From positions 1 to 55,100 of the forward strand of contig CAZUAQ010000039.1 in the NCBI GenBank assembly GCA_964618455.1: 55,100 nucleotides of DNA, written 5' to 3'. Every line of letters starts with the position of its first letter. Within the stretch, counting starts at the first letter, position 1. Below, piece after piece: positions 44,196 through 52,221 of the stretch. Source of the DNA: CAZUAQ01 sp964618455. Its GTDB lineage: Bacteria > Planctomycetota > Phycisphaerae > UBA1845 > PWPN01. A model generated the notes under the pieces. That model was not told where the DNA came from. It ran no database searches and was given only the letters and a program-made list of their open reading frames with translations. The position numbers and the translations under genes are program-made.

Positions 44196-44515
44196 GGTCT
44201 ATACGGCGGGTTTTTGCGTGGTCCGGCGACGACCCGCAAGCGATCGATACTTCGGTTTTTCCGCCCGACGGCATACCGGCAGATCACCGCACAGCGAAAC
44301 ATCGTGGCATGCCGGAGCCTACCCCCTGAGATCAAGCCAGGCGAGTCCGCAGCAGGATTGGTGCACACGAACCGGCCTTGATCCCCTTCCCGATTTTCCC
44401 CGGAGATATTGACGTTGAGTCGGCCGCGAGGCGTGGCCATGGTGTCGGGCACGTCGTGAGACGGGCGTGCGGGAATCACCAGGGTGGTTCCGCAAAGCAG
44501 GAAAGCAGGTACAAG
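44196..44515. other. rpsO-pnp intergenic leader
   Basis: A 320-bp gap without a gene. GCGGGT (44206-44211) and ACCCGC (44232-44237) can form a stem. In enterobacteria the pnp leader forms an RNase III-cleaved structure that autoregulates PNPase; whether this stem plays that part is unknown. No clear terminator or second promoter was found. Confidence 0.4.
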
Positions 44516-46636
44516 ATGGAATCGAAAAGCGTTGAGACCCGTGTTGGCGATCGGACATTGAGTTTTGAAACCGGCAAGATCGGCCGGCAGGCGAGTGGAA
44601 CGGTCATGGCCCGATACGGCGATTGCGTGATTCTCGGCGCGACCGTGGTGGCCGAGCCACGGGCGGGCATCGATTTCTTTCCGCTGACCGTCGACTATCG
44701 CGAAAAGGCGTACGCGGCGGGGAAGTTTCCCGGCGGTTTCTTCAAGCGCGAGGGGCGGCCCACCACCAAGGAAATTCTCACCATGCGGATGATCGATCGC
44801 CCCATCCGCCCATTGTTCCCCAAGGGCTACATCGAAGAAGTGCAGATCCAGACGTTCGTGCTGGCGGCCGATCCGCTGTTCGATCCCGACGTCACTGCCA
44901 TTAACGCCGCGTCCGCGGCTTTGGCACTCAGTAATGCTCCGTTCGAGGGGCCGATCGGCGCGGTACGCGTCGGTTACGTCGACGGCGAATTTGTCATCAA
45001 TCCGACCCACGAGCAGCAGGAAGAGTCCGAGCTGGATATGCTGCTGGCAGGGCATGCGGACGGCGTGAACATGATCGAGGTCGGCGCCTACGAGCTCAGC
45101 GAACAGGTCATCGCCGATGCCATTGCCACCGGCTTCGAGGCCATCCAGGAAATCTGTGCCTGCATCTCGAAGCTGCGTGAGTTGGCCGGCAAGGAGGCCA
45201 CCTGGGTCGCGCCGGATCCGAACGAAGAGCTTCAGCGACTCTGCCGGGAGAAGTTCTACGACGAATGCTACAAGCGGCGCCAGATTCCCGGCAAGCAGGA
45301 TCGCCAGCAGGCGATGAAGGAACTCTACGACCAGGTCAAGAACGAACTCGCCCCGGAGGATGCGGAGAATCCTCAGTTCGACCGCCAGGAAGTTCACGAC
45401 ATCTGCCACGATATTGAAGAGGAAGTCGTGACCAAGCTGGTCATGGACTCGGGTGTCCGGAGCGACGGCCGCGGGCCGACCGATCTTCGCGAGATCATCT
45501 GCGAGGTCGGCTACCTGCCGCGTATCCACGGTTCGTCCCTCTTCACGCGTGGTGAGACTCAGGCCATGGTCATCGCGACGCTCGGCACGGGGCGCGATGA
45601 GCAGATCATCGACGGCCTGGGCGAGGAGTACAGCAAGAAGTTCATGCTGCATTACAACTTCCCGCCATTCTCCGTCGGCGAGGCACGACGCATCATGGGC
45701 CCGGGCCGCCGCGAGATCGGACACGGTGCTCTCGCGGAGCGCTCCCTCGAGGCGGTGCTGCCGTCAGCGGATGATTTCCCCTACACCATCCGGCTGGTCA
45801 GCGAAATCACGGAGTCCAACGGCTCGAGTTCGATGGCCAGCGTTTGCGGCGGTACTCTGGCGCTGATGGATGCCGGTGTGCCGATCCTTCAGCCCGTGGC
45901 GGGGATCTCCATCGGCAGCTTCCACAACGACGAGAATCGCGTGCTCGTGACGGACATTCTCGGCGAGGAGGATCACTTCGGCGACATGGACTTCAAGGTG
46001 GCCGGCACGCAGCGCGGCATCACAGGCATCCAGTTGGACCTGAAGGAGCGTTTCGTCAGCCAGGAGATCATCGTTCAGACGCTGGAGCAGGCCCGCCAGG
46101 CGCGAATCGAGATTCTCAAGATCATGCTGGGAACGCTGCGTAAGCCGCGCGAGGAAATCAGCCGCCACGCCCCGCGAATTCTCACCTTGAAGATCAATCC
46201 GGAGAAGATCGGTGCGGTGATCGGCCCCGGCGGCAAGGGCATTCGCCATCTCGAAGCGACCACCGGCGCGAAGATCGACATCGAGGACGACGGCACCATC
46301 ACGGTCTCCAGCGTCGGCAATGCCGAGGGCGCGGAACAGGCCCGGGAAATGATCGAGCAGATCACCGAGGGTGTGAAAGTAGGCAAGATATACAACGGCC
46401 GTGTCTCGAGCGTCAAGGATTTCGGAGCCTTCGTGGAGGTTGCCCCAGGCCAGGATGGGCTCTGCCACATCAGCGAGCTGTCGGACGGTTTCGTCAAGTC
46501 GGTCTCGGATATCTGCAAGGTCGGCGACGTGATTCAGGTGAAGGTGATTCTGATCGACGATCAGGGTCGCGTGAAGCTGAGTCGTAAAGCGGCACTTCAG
46601 GAAGAGGGTAAAACCGAGGCGGCGAGTCCGGAATAA
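44516..46636 (+). CDS. pnp: Polyribonucleotide nucleotidyltransferase (PNPase)
   Basis: A 706-aa phosphorolytic 3'-5' exoribonuclease of normal length. First RNase PH domain (TGKIGRQASGTVMARYGD, FFPLTVDYREKAYAAGK, GGFFKREGRP), helical linker, second catalytic RNase PH domain (GRGPTDLREIICEVGYLPR, SLFTRGETQAMV), KH domain (IGPGGKGIRHLEATTGAKID) and C-terminal S1 domain (GKIYNGRVSSVKDFGAFVEV). It degrades and tails RNA, and in many bacteria forms part of the degradosome. The ATG at 44516 with AGGT upstream is chosen; the frame is open from 44378, but that part is not PNPase-like. Confidence 0.98.
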   Translation: MESKSVETRVGDRTLSFETGKIGRQASGTVMARYGDCVILGATVVAEPRAGIDFFPLTVDYREKAYAAGKFPGGFFKREGRPTTKEILTMRMIDRPIRPLFPKGYIEEVQIQTFVLAADPLFDPDVTAINAASAALALSNAPFEGPIGAVRVGYVDGEFVINPTHEQQEESELDMLLAGHADGVNMIEVGAYELSEQVIADAIATGFEAIQEICACISKLRELAGKEATWVAPDPNEELQRLCREKFYDECYKRRQIPGKQDRQQAMKELYDQVKNELAPEDAENPQFDRQEVHDICHDIEEEVVTKLVMDSGVRSDGRGPTDLREIICEVGYLPRIHGSSLFTRGETQAMVIATLGTGRDEQIIDGLGEEYSKKFMLHYNFPPFSVGEARRIMGPGRREIGHGALAERSLEAVLPSADDFPYTIRLVSEITESNGSSSMASVCGGTLALMDAGVPILQPVAGISIGSFHNDENRVLVTDILGEEDHFGDMDFKVAGTQRGITGIQLDLKERFVSQEIIVQTLEQARQARIEILKIMLGTLRKPREEISRHAPRILTLKINPEKIGAVIGPGGKGIRHLEATTGAKIDIEDDGTITVSSVGNAEGAEQAREMIEQITEGVKVGKIYNGRVSSVKDFGAFVEVAPGQDGLCHISELSDGFVKSVSDICKVGDVIQVKVILIDDQGRVKLSRKAALQEEGKTEAASPE

Positions 46637-46640
46637 TCTG

Positions 46641-46667
46641 TTGACTGCAAATAAAATGTGATATACT
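46641..46667 (+). promoter_or_regulatory. Sigma-70-type promoter of the cold-shock gene
   Basis: TTGACT (46641-46646) and TATACT (46662-46667), each close to consensus, but with a 15-bp spacer, shorter than usual. Starts just after the pnp stop codon and would give a ~350-nt untranslated leader. Confidence 0.6.
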
Positions 46668-46693
46668 TACCCTCCGGAGGGGATTGGGTAGCA

Positions 46694-46746
46694 CGCGCGA
46701 AGAGTTGATGAATTCGCGCGCGGAAATGCGATGCATTCGCATTTCC
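46694..46746 (+). promoter_or_regulatory. Tandem hairpins in the cold-shock gene leader
   Basis: CGCGCGAA (46694-46701) / TTCGCGCG (46713-46720) forms an 8-bp stem with an 11-nt loop. It is followed after one base by GGAAATGCGA (46722-46731) / TCGCATTTCC (46737-46746), a perfect 10-bp stem with a 5-nt loop. No T-run follows, so these are unlikely to be the pnp terminator. They lie in the first ~75 nt of the predicted leader; the remaining ~280 nt to the start codon hold no gene. Long structured leaders act as RNA thermosensors in enterobacterial cspA; the same role here is inference. Confidence 0.6.
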
Positions 46747-47025
46747 AATATGGATCTACTGCGCATTGCTTTCACGTCGTAATGTGGTCCAGGGTGCACG
46801 TCTACCGGGCAATGCCAGTCGAGTCGGTCCTGCAAGAGCGTTTTCCGCCCTGAGGATTCGGCATCGTGTCACCATGTGTGTACGGGATGCCGGCTTTGAG
46901 GGGGGCGCGCTAGTGTTTCAAGGTCGCAGGCCGACACTTCGGGAAGGTGACGGCACCCGGCATTCGTGTGCGTCTCACATCTCTCGCGTCACGAATGGCA
47001 CTTCTTTCAGTTCGCCGGAGGTGAC

Positions 47026-47247
47026 ATGATGGTCACCGGGAGCGTCAAGTGGTTCGACAGTAAGAAGGGATTCGGATTCATTGTGGGCAATGAGGAAGGT
47101 AAGGATATCTTCGTCCACTACACCAACATCGAGGGCAACGGCTTTCGCAGTCTGAAAGACGGCGAGGCGGTTGAGTTCGAGCTGGTGCAATCGGATAAGG
47201 GGCCGCAGGCCCACAAAGTCCGACGTCTGGAGAAGGTGGCCACGTAG
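47026..47247 (+). CDS. Cold-shock domain protein
   Basis: A 73-aa single cold-shock domain (OB-fold) with RNP1 KGFGFIVG and RNP2 DIFVHY, starting MMVTGSVKWFDSKKGFGF. It binds single-stranded RNA/DNA as an RNA chaperone or antiterminator. GGAGGTG lies 3-4 nt before the ATG at 47026; a second ATG follows at 47029. Monocistronic behind a long structured leader, next to rpsO-pnp, so this stretch encodes several RNA-metabolism functions. Confidence 0.96.
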   Translation: MMVTGSVKWFDSKKGFGFIVGNEEGKDIFVHYTNIEGNGFRSLKDGEAVEFELVQSDKGPQAHKVRRLEKVAT

Positions 47248-47408
47248 GCCTCCTCTTCCGGAACACCCGTCCAGCCGGGAGTCGAACCGGACAACAATGC
47301 CAACGGGGTGAGCCTCCAGAGTCATTCCCTGCCGCCGGGCGAGGGCGCTATCTCTACGCCTGCCGCCTCCCTACAAGCCTCGAGGCGATTGCGCCCGGAG
47401 TGCATCCG

Positions 47409-47437
47409 TTTCGAGTCATCCTTTCCTGCGCTATAAT
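47409..47437 (+). promoter_or_regulatory. Promoter-like element for the sigma-54 activator gene
   Basis: A perfect TATAAT (47432-47437) with TTTCGA (47409-47414) 17 bp upstream, a poor -35. Predicted start near 47444. Confidence 0.45.
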
Positions 47438-47490
47438 GCCGTCTGGTTGAAGCTGAGCGTACCGATGTGAAGGAGCATGCGCGCAGGATC

Positions 47491-48828
47491 ATGAGTGAAG
47501 CCGCCTTCATCCTGATGCTGGAAGACGACACCGATCATGCCGAGCGCCTGGGCCAGGGGCTGCGTGAACAGGGGCACGCGTGCGGCATAGTGACGCGGCT
47601 GGACGAGGCGCTGGAGAGTCTGCGGGCCCGCCAGCCCGATGTCATCGTCGTGAACGAGCGTCTGGCCGCCGAGAGGGATGAAAAGCTGCTGAGCGAAGCA
47701 CGGCATCTAGCTCCGGATGCGCAGATCATCGTGCTCGGGACGGAGACGGATCTCGACGACGAGGTGTTCGCACGCATCGAGGGGGATCCCGACGATGACG
47801 AGCTTCAAGCGGTGGTTGTCGACGCGGCCGCGCAGGCGGGGGCCAGTCGCAAACAGCGCAGCCGGATGGAACAATCCGAGAAGCGGGTCTCCTTCGAGGG
47901 GATGATCACGATCAACGAGAACATGATCCGCATGATCACGCGGCTCAAGAAGATCGCCAACAGCAAGCTGACGGTGCTGATTCTGGGGGAATCGGGGACG
48001 GGCAAGGAACTGGTCGCCCAGGCCATTCACAAGCATTCGCCGCGAAGCATAAACGCCTATCGCGCAATCAACTGCGCGGGGCTGAACGAGAACCTGCTGG
48101 AAAGCGATCTCTTCGGCCACGTGAAGGGAGCGTTCACCGGCGCGGTGTCGGATCGCAAGGGGCTGTTCGAGCAGGCGGACGGGGGTACGCTGTTCCTCGA
48201 CGAGGTCGGGGACATGCCGCTGGCCATGCAGGCGAAGCTGCTCCGGGTGCTGGAGAACGGCGAGATCATGCCGGTGGGGGGGACGGAGATCCGGAAGGTG
48301 GACGTTCGCGTTCTGGCGGCCACGCACCGGGATCTCAAGGCCATGGTGGATGACGCGACGTTCCGGTCTGACCTGTACTACCGGCTCAACGCCTCCACGC
48401 TGCGCCTTCCGCCGCTGCGGGAACGGCGCGACGACATTCCACTGCTGATCGATTACTTCCTCGAACTGGCCAATCGCGAGCACGACAAGAGGGTGGAGGT
48501 CATCACGCCGGAGGCGGTACGCAAGCTCACGAGTCACCAGTGGGCGGGCAATGTCCGCGAACTCAAGAGCGTGATCGACGCCATGGTGGTGCTGGCGGAG
48601 TCGGACGAACTGGATATGGACGATCTTCCGGAGCACATCCGCGGCACCACGGAGATCGTGCTGGCCGGCGCGCCGAGCCTGGCGGGGCTGACCATGGATC
48701 AGATGCAGAAGCTGCACATCGCGGGGACGCTGAAGCTGACCGGCGGGAACAGGGAGAAAGCCGCGAAGATGCTGGGGATCGGGGCGCGGACCCTCTACCG
48801 CAAGCTGCGCGAATACGGCCTGCAGTGA
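47491..48828 (+). CDS. Sigma-54-dependent transcriptional activator with degenerate receiver
   Basis: About 445 aa, NtrC-like. Receiver-like domain 1-120: it keeps the acidic pocket (LEDD) but has Asn55 (PDVIVVNERL) where the phosphorylated Asp should be. AAA+ domain: Walker A GESGTGKE, sigma-54-contacting GAFTGA, Walker B GGTLFLDEVGDM, arginine-containing LPPLRERRDDIP. C-terminal Fis-type helix-turn-helix: GGNREKAAKMLGIGARTLYR. It remodels sigma-54 RNA polymerase at enhancer-bound promoters; phosphorylation-independent control is inferred from Asn55. The ATG at 47491 is chosen; a GTG at 47467 is in frame. No histidine kinase adjoins it. Confidence 0.92.
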   Translation: MSEAAFILMLEDDTDHAERLGQGLREQGHACGIVTRLDEALESLRARQPDVIVVNERLAAERDEKLLSEARHLAPDAQIIVLGTETDLDDEVFARIEGDPDDDELQAVVVDAAAQAGASRKQRSRMEQSEKRVSFEGMITINENMIRMITRLKKIANSKLTVLILGESGTGKELVAQAIHKHSPRSINAYRAINCAGLNENLLESDLFGHVKGAFTGAVSDRKGLFEQADGGTLFLDEVGDMPLAMQAKLLRVLENGEIMPVGGTEIRKVDVRVLAATHRDLKAMVDDATFRSDLYYRLNASTLRLPPLRERRDDIPLLIDYFLELANREHDKRVEVITPEAVRKLTSHQWAGNVRELKSVIDAMVVLAESDELDMDDLPEHIRGTTEIVLAGAPSLAGLTMDQMQKLHIAGTLKLTGGNREKAAKMLGIGARTLYRKLREYGLQ

Positions 48829-48886
48829 TTTCGCGTTCTCACATGGCCCGTATCAAGAAGTCACACCCGAGTAGAATTCATACCGA

Positions 48887-49579
48887 TCAGGGTTCGGTGT
48901 CCACGAGAATGAAGAGGGCCGCGAGTTCCTCGGCGCCTTCACCGCCGCCCTCGACCTCGTTGATGTCCTCGGCGGCGAACTGGATGGTTCCCCCGCAGGT
49001 GAACGTGGCGGCACCGATGCTCTCATCGCGATAAGCCGGCCCGAACTGATCCACCGGCTCCATGATCGGGTCGCCATCGATACCGGCGACAGCGGCGCCG
49101 AGCGTCTTGGCCTCCTCGCAGCGGACCCGCTTGAGGACGGAACTGTCGGGAGCGAGCGTGACGGAATTTGCACCGCTGATGGTGTCGAGATTGGCGTCCA
49201 CGAAGATCTCGGTCCGATCGAGCAGGCAGTCGCCGGTCTCCTTGCCGGGGCACTCGCAGATACAGGCGGTGACCGAATTGGGATTGGTGCAACATTCGAA
49301 CGAGGGCGTGTCGGCGAACTCGTCATCGGGATCGAAGCCGTTGTGGCGATAGAGGGCCAACTGCGCCGGGATGCTCGCCTGATTGGTGAAGTTGATGCAG
49401 ACGAAGCCGTCGATGCACTGGGGCAGCGGCGTGTCGGCGTCGGTATCCGAGTCGGGGATCACCTGAATCACCGTGGGATTGCGCGGGGGCGGACAACTCA
49501 CGCCGGCGAGCGTGAAGAGCACGCCGGCCAAACCGGCAATGACGCCGAAACAGACGATTCGATGACAATTCGCGTTCAT
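48887..49579 (-). CDS. Cys-rich lipoprotein of unknown function
   Basis: A 230-aa protein with a lipoprotein signal (VIAGLAGVLFTLAGVSC, Cys29). The mature part starts with a Pro/Asp-rich linker, then CIDGFVCINFTNQASIPAQL and a cysteine-dense stretch (ECCTNPNSVTACICECPGK) that could form several disulfides. The C-terminal part has TFTCGGTIQFAAEDIN. Third of three consecutive minus-strand lipoprotein genes whose mature parts share an F/N-x-T/A strand motif. No family recognised. Confidence 0.7.
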   Translation of the reverse strand: MNANCHRIVCFGVIAGLAGVLFTLAGVSCPPPRNPTVIQVIPDSDTDADTPLPQCIDGFVCINFTNQASIPAQLALYRHNGFDPDDEFADTPSFECCTNPNSVTACICECPGKETGDCLLDRTEIFVDANLDTISGANSVTLAPDSSVLKRVRCEEAKTLGAAVAGIDGDPIMEPVDQFGPAYRDESIGAATFTCGGTIQFAAEDINEVEGGGEGAEELAALFILVDTEP

Positions 49580-49626
49580 GATGGCAGTGCACTCCTGTCA
49601 GCCGGGATATCCCGTATCCCGCATGC

Positions 49627-50244
49627 TTACTGATCCAGGCCGATCAGCCCATTTCGCAGCAACAGCAACTGGATGGTGTCGAAGGTATCGCGTCGCGGGA
49701 ACGTTCCGGTCTGGGTGGAGCCGTCGATGCGTCCGGCGGAGACGGTGATGAAGGTTTCGCTCCGCGCATCCTCCTCGACGACAAAGATGACGGTGTCACC
49801 TTCGAAGAAATCTTCCCCGGCCACGAGAGTCCGCCCGGCGGGAACGAGGATGGTGAGTCCGTCCTCGAACGTGGCGGTCAACGCGGGTTGGAGCGGCGCA
49901 TCGGCATCGCCCAAACCGACGCTGAGCACCGGCCACGGCACCAGCACGCCCCGTGATTGGTGCTCCGGCTGAAGGTTGATGACGAAGCTGAACTCCTCGG
50001 ACCCGGCGCCGTCATCGACGAAGAAGCGGAAGTCGATGGAAGCGGTGGTGTTGTTCACGACGTCCACGAGCAGGAAGGAATTATTACCCGGGGCGGTGGG
50101 CACGAGATTGCCGGTGACCTGGTTCACGAGATCGGGATTGAGGCAGCCGAACCCGGGCAGCAACAGCAATCCGACCGCCAGAATCAGCATCCCGGAGACT
50201 CGTCCACGCGCTACCGTCCGTAATGAGGTTAGTCCGCAAGACAC
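49627..50244 (-). CDS. Lipoprotein of unknown function, translationally coupled
   Basis: About 205 aa. Lipoprotein signal MLILAVGLLLLPGFGC after a short basic lead. The mature region has NNSFLLVDVVNNTTASIDFR, EEFSFVINLQPEHQSRGVLV and an acidic strand VIFVVEEDARSETF; it looks beta-sandwich-like. The GTG at 50244 is chosen because GGAGG lies 9 nt upstream and it sits one base after the stop of the preceding lipoprotein gene, a layout for translational coupling. An ATG at 50190 would still leave a signal peptide. Confidence 0.7.
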   Translation of the reverse strand: MSCGLTSLRTVARGRVSGMLILAVGLLLLPGFGCLNPDLVNQVTGNLVPTAPGNNSFLLVDVVNNTTASIDFRFFVDDGAGSEEFSFVINLQPEHQSRGVLVPWPVLSVGLGDADAPLQPALTATFEDGLTILVPAGRTLVAGEDFFEGDTVIFVVEEDARSETFITVSAGRIDGSTQTGTFPRRDTFDTIQLLLLRNGLIGLDQ

Positions 50245-50245
50245 G

Positions 50246-50710
50246 TCAGTAAACCTCCAGGGTGAGATCGATGTTAGGAGCGGTTCCGGAAATGGTGACG
50301 GCGATGACACTGCCACAGAAGTAGTCCTGGTTGAGATCGATGACACCCAGGTTGGTGGGGATGTCGGTCGCTTCGCCGAGGGCCGAGACGGTAGCGTTGG
50401 CAACCTGGAAGGAGGCGAGTTCGCAGTTCTCCGCGTAAACCAGGAACCGGCCGGCACGGATCAGGTTGTTGATGGTGTCCTCGCTGCCGTTTTCATACGT
50501 GATGTTCGTCTCGACGATGACGTTGCCGGCGGTGAGGTTGCTGAAGGCCACGAGGATGTAGCCGTCGGGGTCGGGCAACTGGGATGCCGGATTTCCGCCG
50601 AGCGAGGCTACCAGAGCGGGGTTGATGGCGTCGCATCCCCCACCCATCATCAGGGGGAGCATGCTCAACAGACCCCCGATGGCCCATCGGCCCATTCGAT
50701 AGGAAGTCAT
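50246..50710 (-). CDS. Small lipoprotein of unknown function
   Basis: A 154-aa lipoprotein (signal with LLSMLPLMMGGGC). The mature part contains DPDGYILVAFSNLTAGNVIV, ETNITYENGSEDTINNLIRA and ends in a beta strand DLTLEVY. The pattern of short strands with Asn-x-Thr resembles the two downstream lipoproteins. First gene of this three-gene set; GGAGG about 9 nt before the ATG at 50710. The frame is open to 50776, but the upstream part is not signal-like. Confidence 0.7.
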   Translation of the reverse strand: MTSYRMGRWAIGGLLSMLPLMMGGGCDAINPALVASLGGNPASQLPDPDGYILVAFSNLTAGNVIVETNITYENGSEDTINNLIRAGRFLVYAENCELASFQVANATVSALGEATDIPTNLGVIDLNQDYFCGSVIAVTISGTAPNIDLTLEVY

Positions 50711-50952
50711 GCAAGAAGCCTCCAGGTGTGAAATCTGCTTGGTGCTCGACCGCCAATCCGAAGCCGAGTCAGACATCTAATGGTACGGAAGACCAAGTGG
50801 GCACGCAACCCGGGCAAGGGCGCCCTCGGCAGGCCGTGGGGGAGGAAAATCATCTTGGATGCCAGCCTGACGGGGACCCTCGTGAGGAGGCGAATCCGGG
50901 TGTACAATGCGTTTGCCACGGCACAGACCGCCGTGAAGAAAGGGGCTTGCCG

Positions 50953-52080
50953 ATGCCGCCGACCGGAACATTATCACGCCGTCGATTTCTGAATCGCAGT
51001 ACTGCCGTTTCGGCCGTCATGCTGAGTTCTTCGGTGCTGCGTGCAGAGACCTCGAAGGATGACGTCCGCTGCGCGATGATCGGGACCGGGGGGCGCGGTT
51101 CCGGTGTGCTCGGGGCGATACACAAGTCGCCGGGTGTGCGGGTGACGGCGTTGTGCGACATCCACGCGGGCCGGCTCAACCAGGCGGCGCAGATGGTGGC
51201 GGAGGACAAGCCCCGACTCTTCAGCGACTACCGCCGGTTGATCGACGAAGCCGAGGTGGATGCCATCGTCATCGCCACACCGTGCCACCTGCACGCGGAG
51301 ATGTCCCTGGCGGTGCTGGCCTCGGGGCGGCATTGCTACTGCGAAAAACCGCTGGCGCTCACGGTCAAGGACTGCGACGCCGTGGCCGAGGCGGCCAAGC
51401 GCGGCCCGGGCATTTTCCAGATTGGAACGCAGCTACGTTACACCCACCCGTGGAATCCGAGCATCAAGCTCATCCAGAGCGGCGAACTCGGCAAGCCGAT
51501 CTTCGTGCGCGGCCAGCGCCATATCGTCGGGGATTATCCGCGCGTGCGGCGGTGGTTCTTTTTTCGCAAGTACTCCGGGGACACGATGGTTGAACAGGCG
51601 GTCCACGAGTTTGATTTGTTCAACTGGGCGCTGGGCGGCATGCCGGTGCGTGCGGCGGCGTTCGGGGGGCTGGGGCTGCACGACACACCGGAAGGACGCG
51701 ACACGATCGATCACTACACGCTGAGCCTGGACTACGGCGACAAAGGGCAGGTCGGATATTCCCACGGTTGGATCTCTGCACCGAACATGCCGCACGAGGG
51801 GTGGGAGCAGTTGGTGTACTGCGAAAAGGCGGCGATCCACATGGCCAAGGGAAAGGTCTACCCACGCGAAGGGGAGGCCTACGACGTGGATGATTCACTG
51901 AAGGGCGATTGGAACATGTTCGCGGTCAACGATTTCTTCCGGTGCATCCGCGCGAGTGAAACGCCGCTTGCCAATGCGGAAACCGGTCGCGCCGCCACGC
52001 TCGTGGCCTTGCTGGCACGGAAGGCCGTGGATGAGGGGCGCGTGGTCACGATGAAGGAACTGCTGGCCGAGGGGGCGTGA
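50953..52080 (+). CDS. Tat-exported Gfo/Idh/MocA family oxidoreductase
   Basis: About 375 aa. The N-terminus has a twin-arginine signal (SRRRFLNRSTAVSAVMLSSSV). The Rossmann domain begins with RCAMIGTGGRGSGVLG. The segments VDAIVIATPCHLHAEM and HCYCEKPLAL (catalytic Lys in EKP) are classical, and the C-terminal domain has EQAVHEFDLFNWALGG with the substrate-contacting His. Members use tightly bound NAD(P) to act on sugars or inositols; Tat export of the folded holoenzyme fits periplasmic sugar metabolism. ATG at 50953 with AAAGGGG upstream. Confidence 0.92.
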   Translation: MPPTGTLSRRRFLNRSTAVSAVMLSSSVLRAETSKDDVRCAMIGTGGRGSGVLGAIHKSPGVRVTALCDIHAGRLNQAAQMVAEDKPRLFSDYRRLIDEAEVDAIVIATPCHLHAEMSLAVLASGRHCYCEKPLALTVKDCDAVAEAAKRGPGIFQIGTQLRYTHPWNPSIKLIQSGELGKPIFVRGQRHIVGDYPRVRRWFFFRKYSGDTMVEQAVHEFDLFNWALGGMPVRAAAFGGLGLHDTPEGRDTIDHYTLSLDYGDKGQVGYSHGWISAPNMPHEGWEQLVYCEKAAIHMAKGKVYPREGEAYDVDDSLKGDWNMFAVNDFFRCIRASETPLANAETGRAATLVALLARKAVDEGRVVTMKELLAEGA

Positions 52081-52221
52081 AACCTGGGACACGCTCGGGG
52101 GTAGGAAGTGGAGTGACATGGCTCCGGCCCTGGCTGCCGTGAGTTCTCAGGGGTTGAAATCCGCGTGGTGGATCCCCCCGATTTGTTTTCTTCAAGAAGT
52201 TTCACAGAAAGTGAGTTCAGC

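Noticed and set aside
43730..45724. 664-codon minus-strand ORF opposite rpsO and pnp
   Set aside because: Covers two well-established genes and their promoter; antisense artefact.
46722..46746. pnp terminator
   Set aside because: The stem is followed by AATATGG, not a T-run, and lies downstream of a near-consensus promoter; a leader element fits better.
47255..47345. tRNA gene on the minus strand after the cold-shock gene (T-loop-like GGTTCGACTCC)
   Set aside because: No acceptor stem, D-arm or anticodon arm can be fitted around it.
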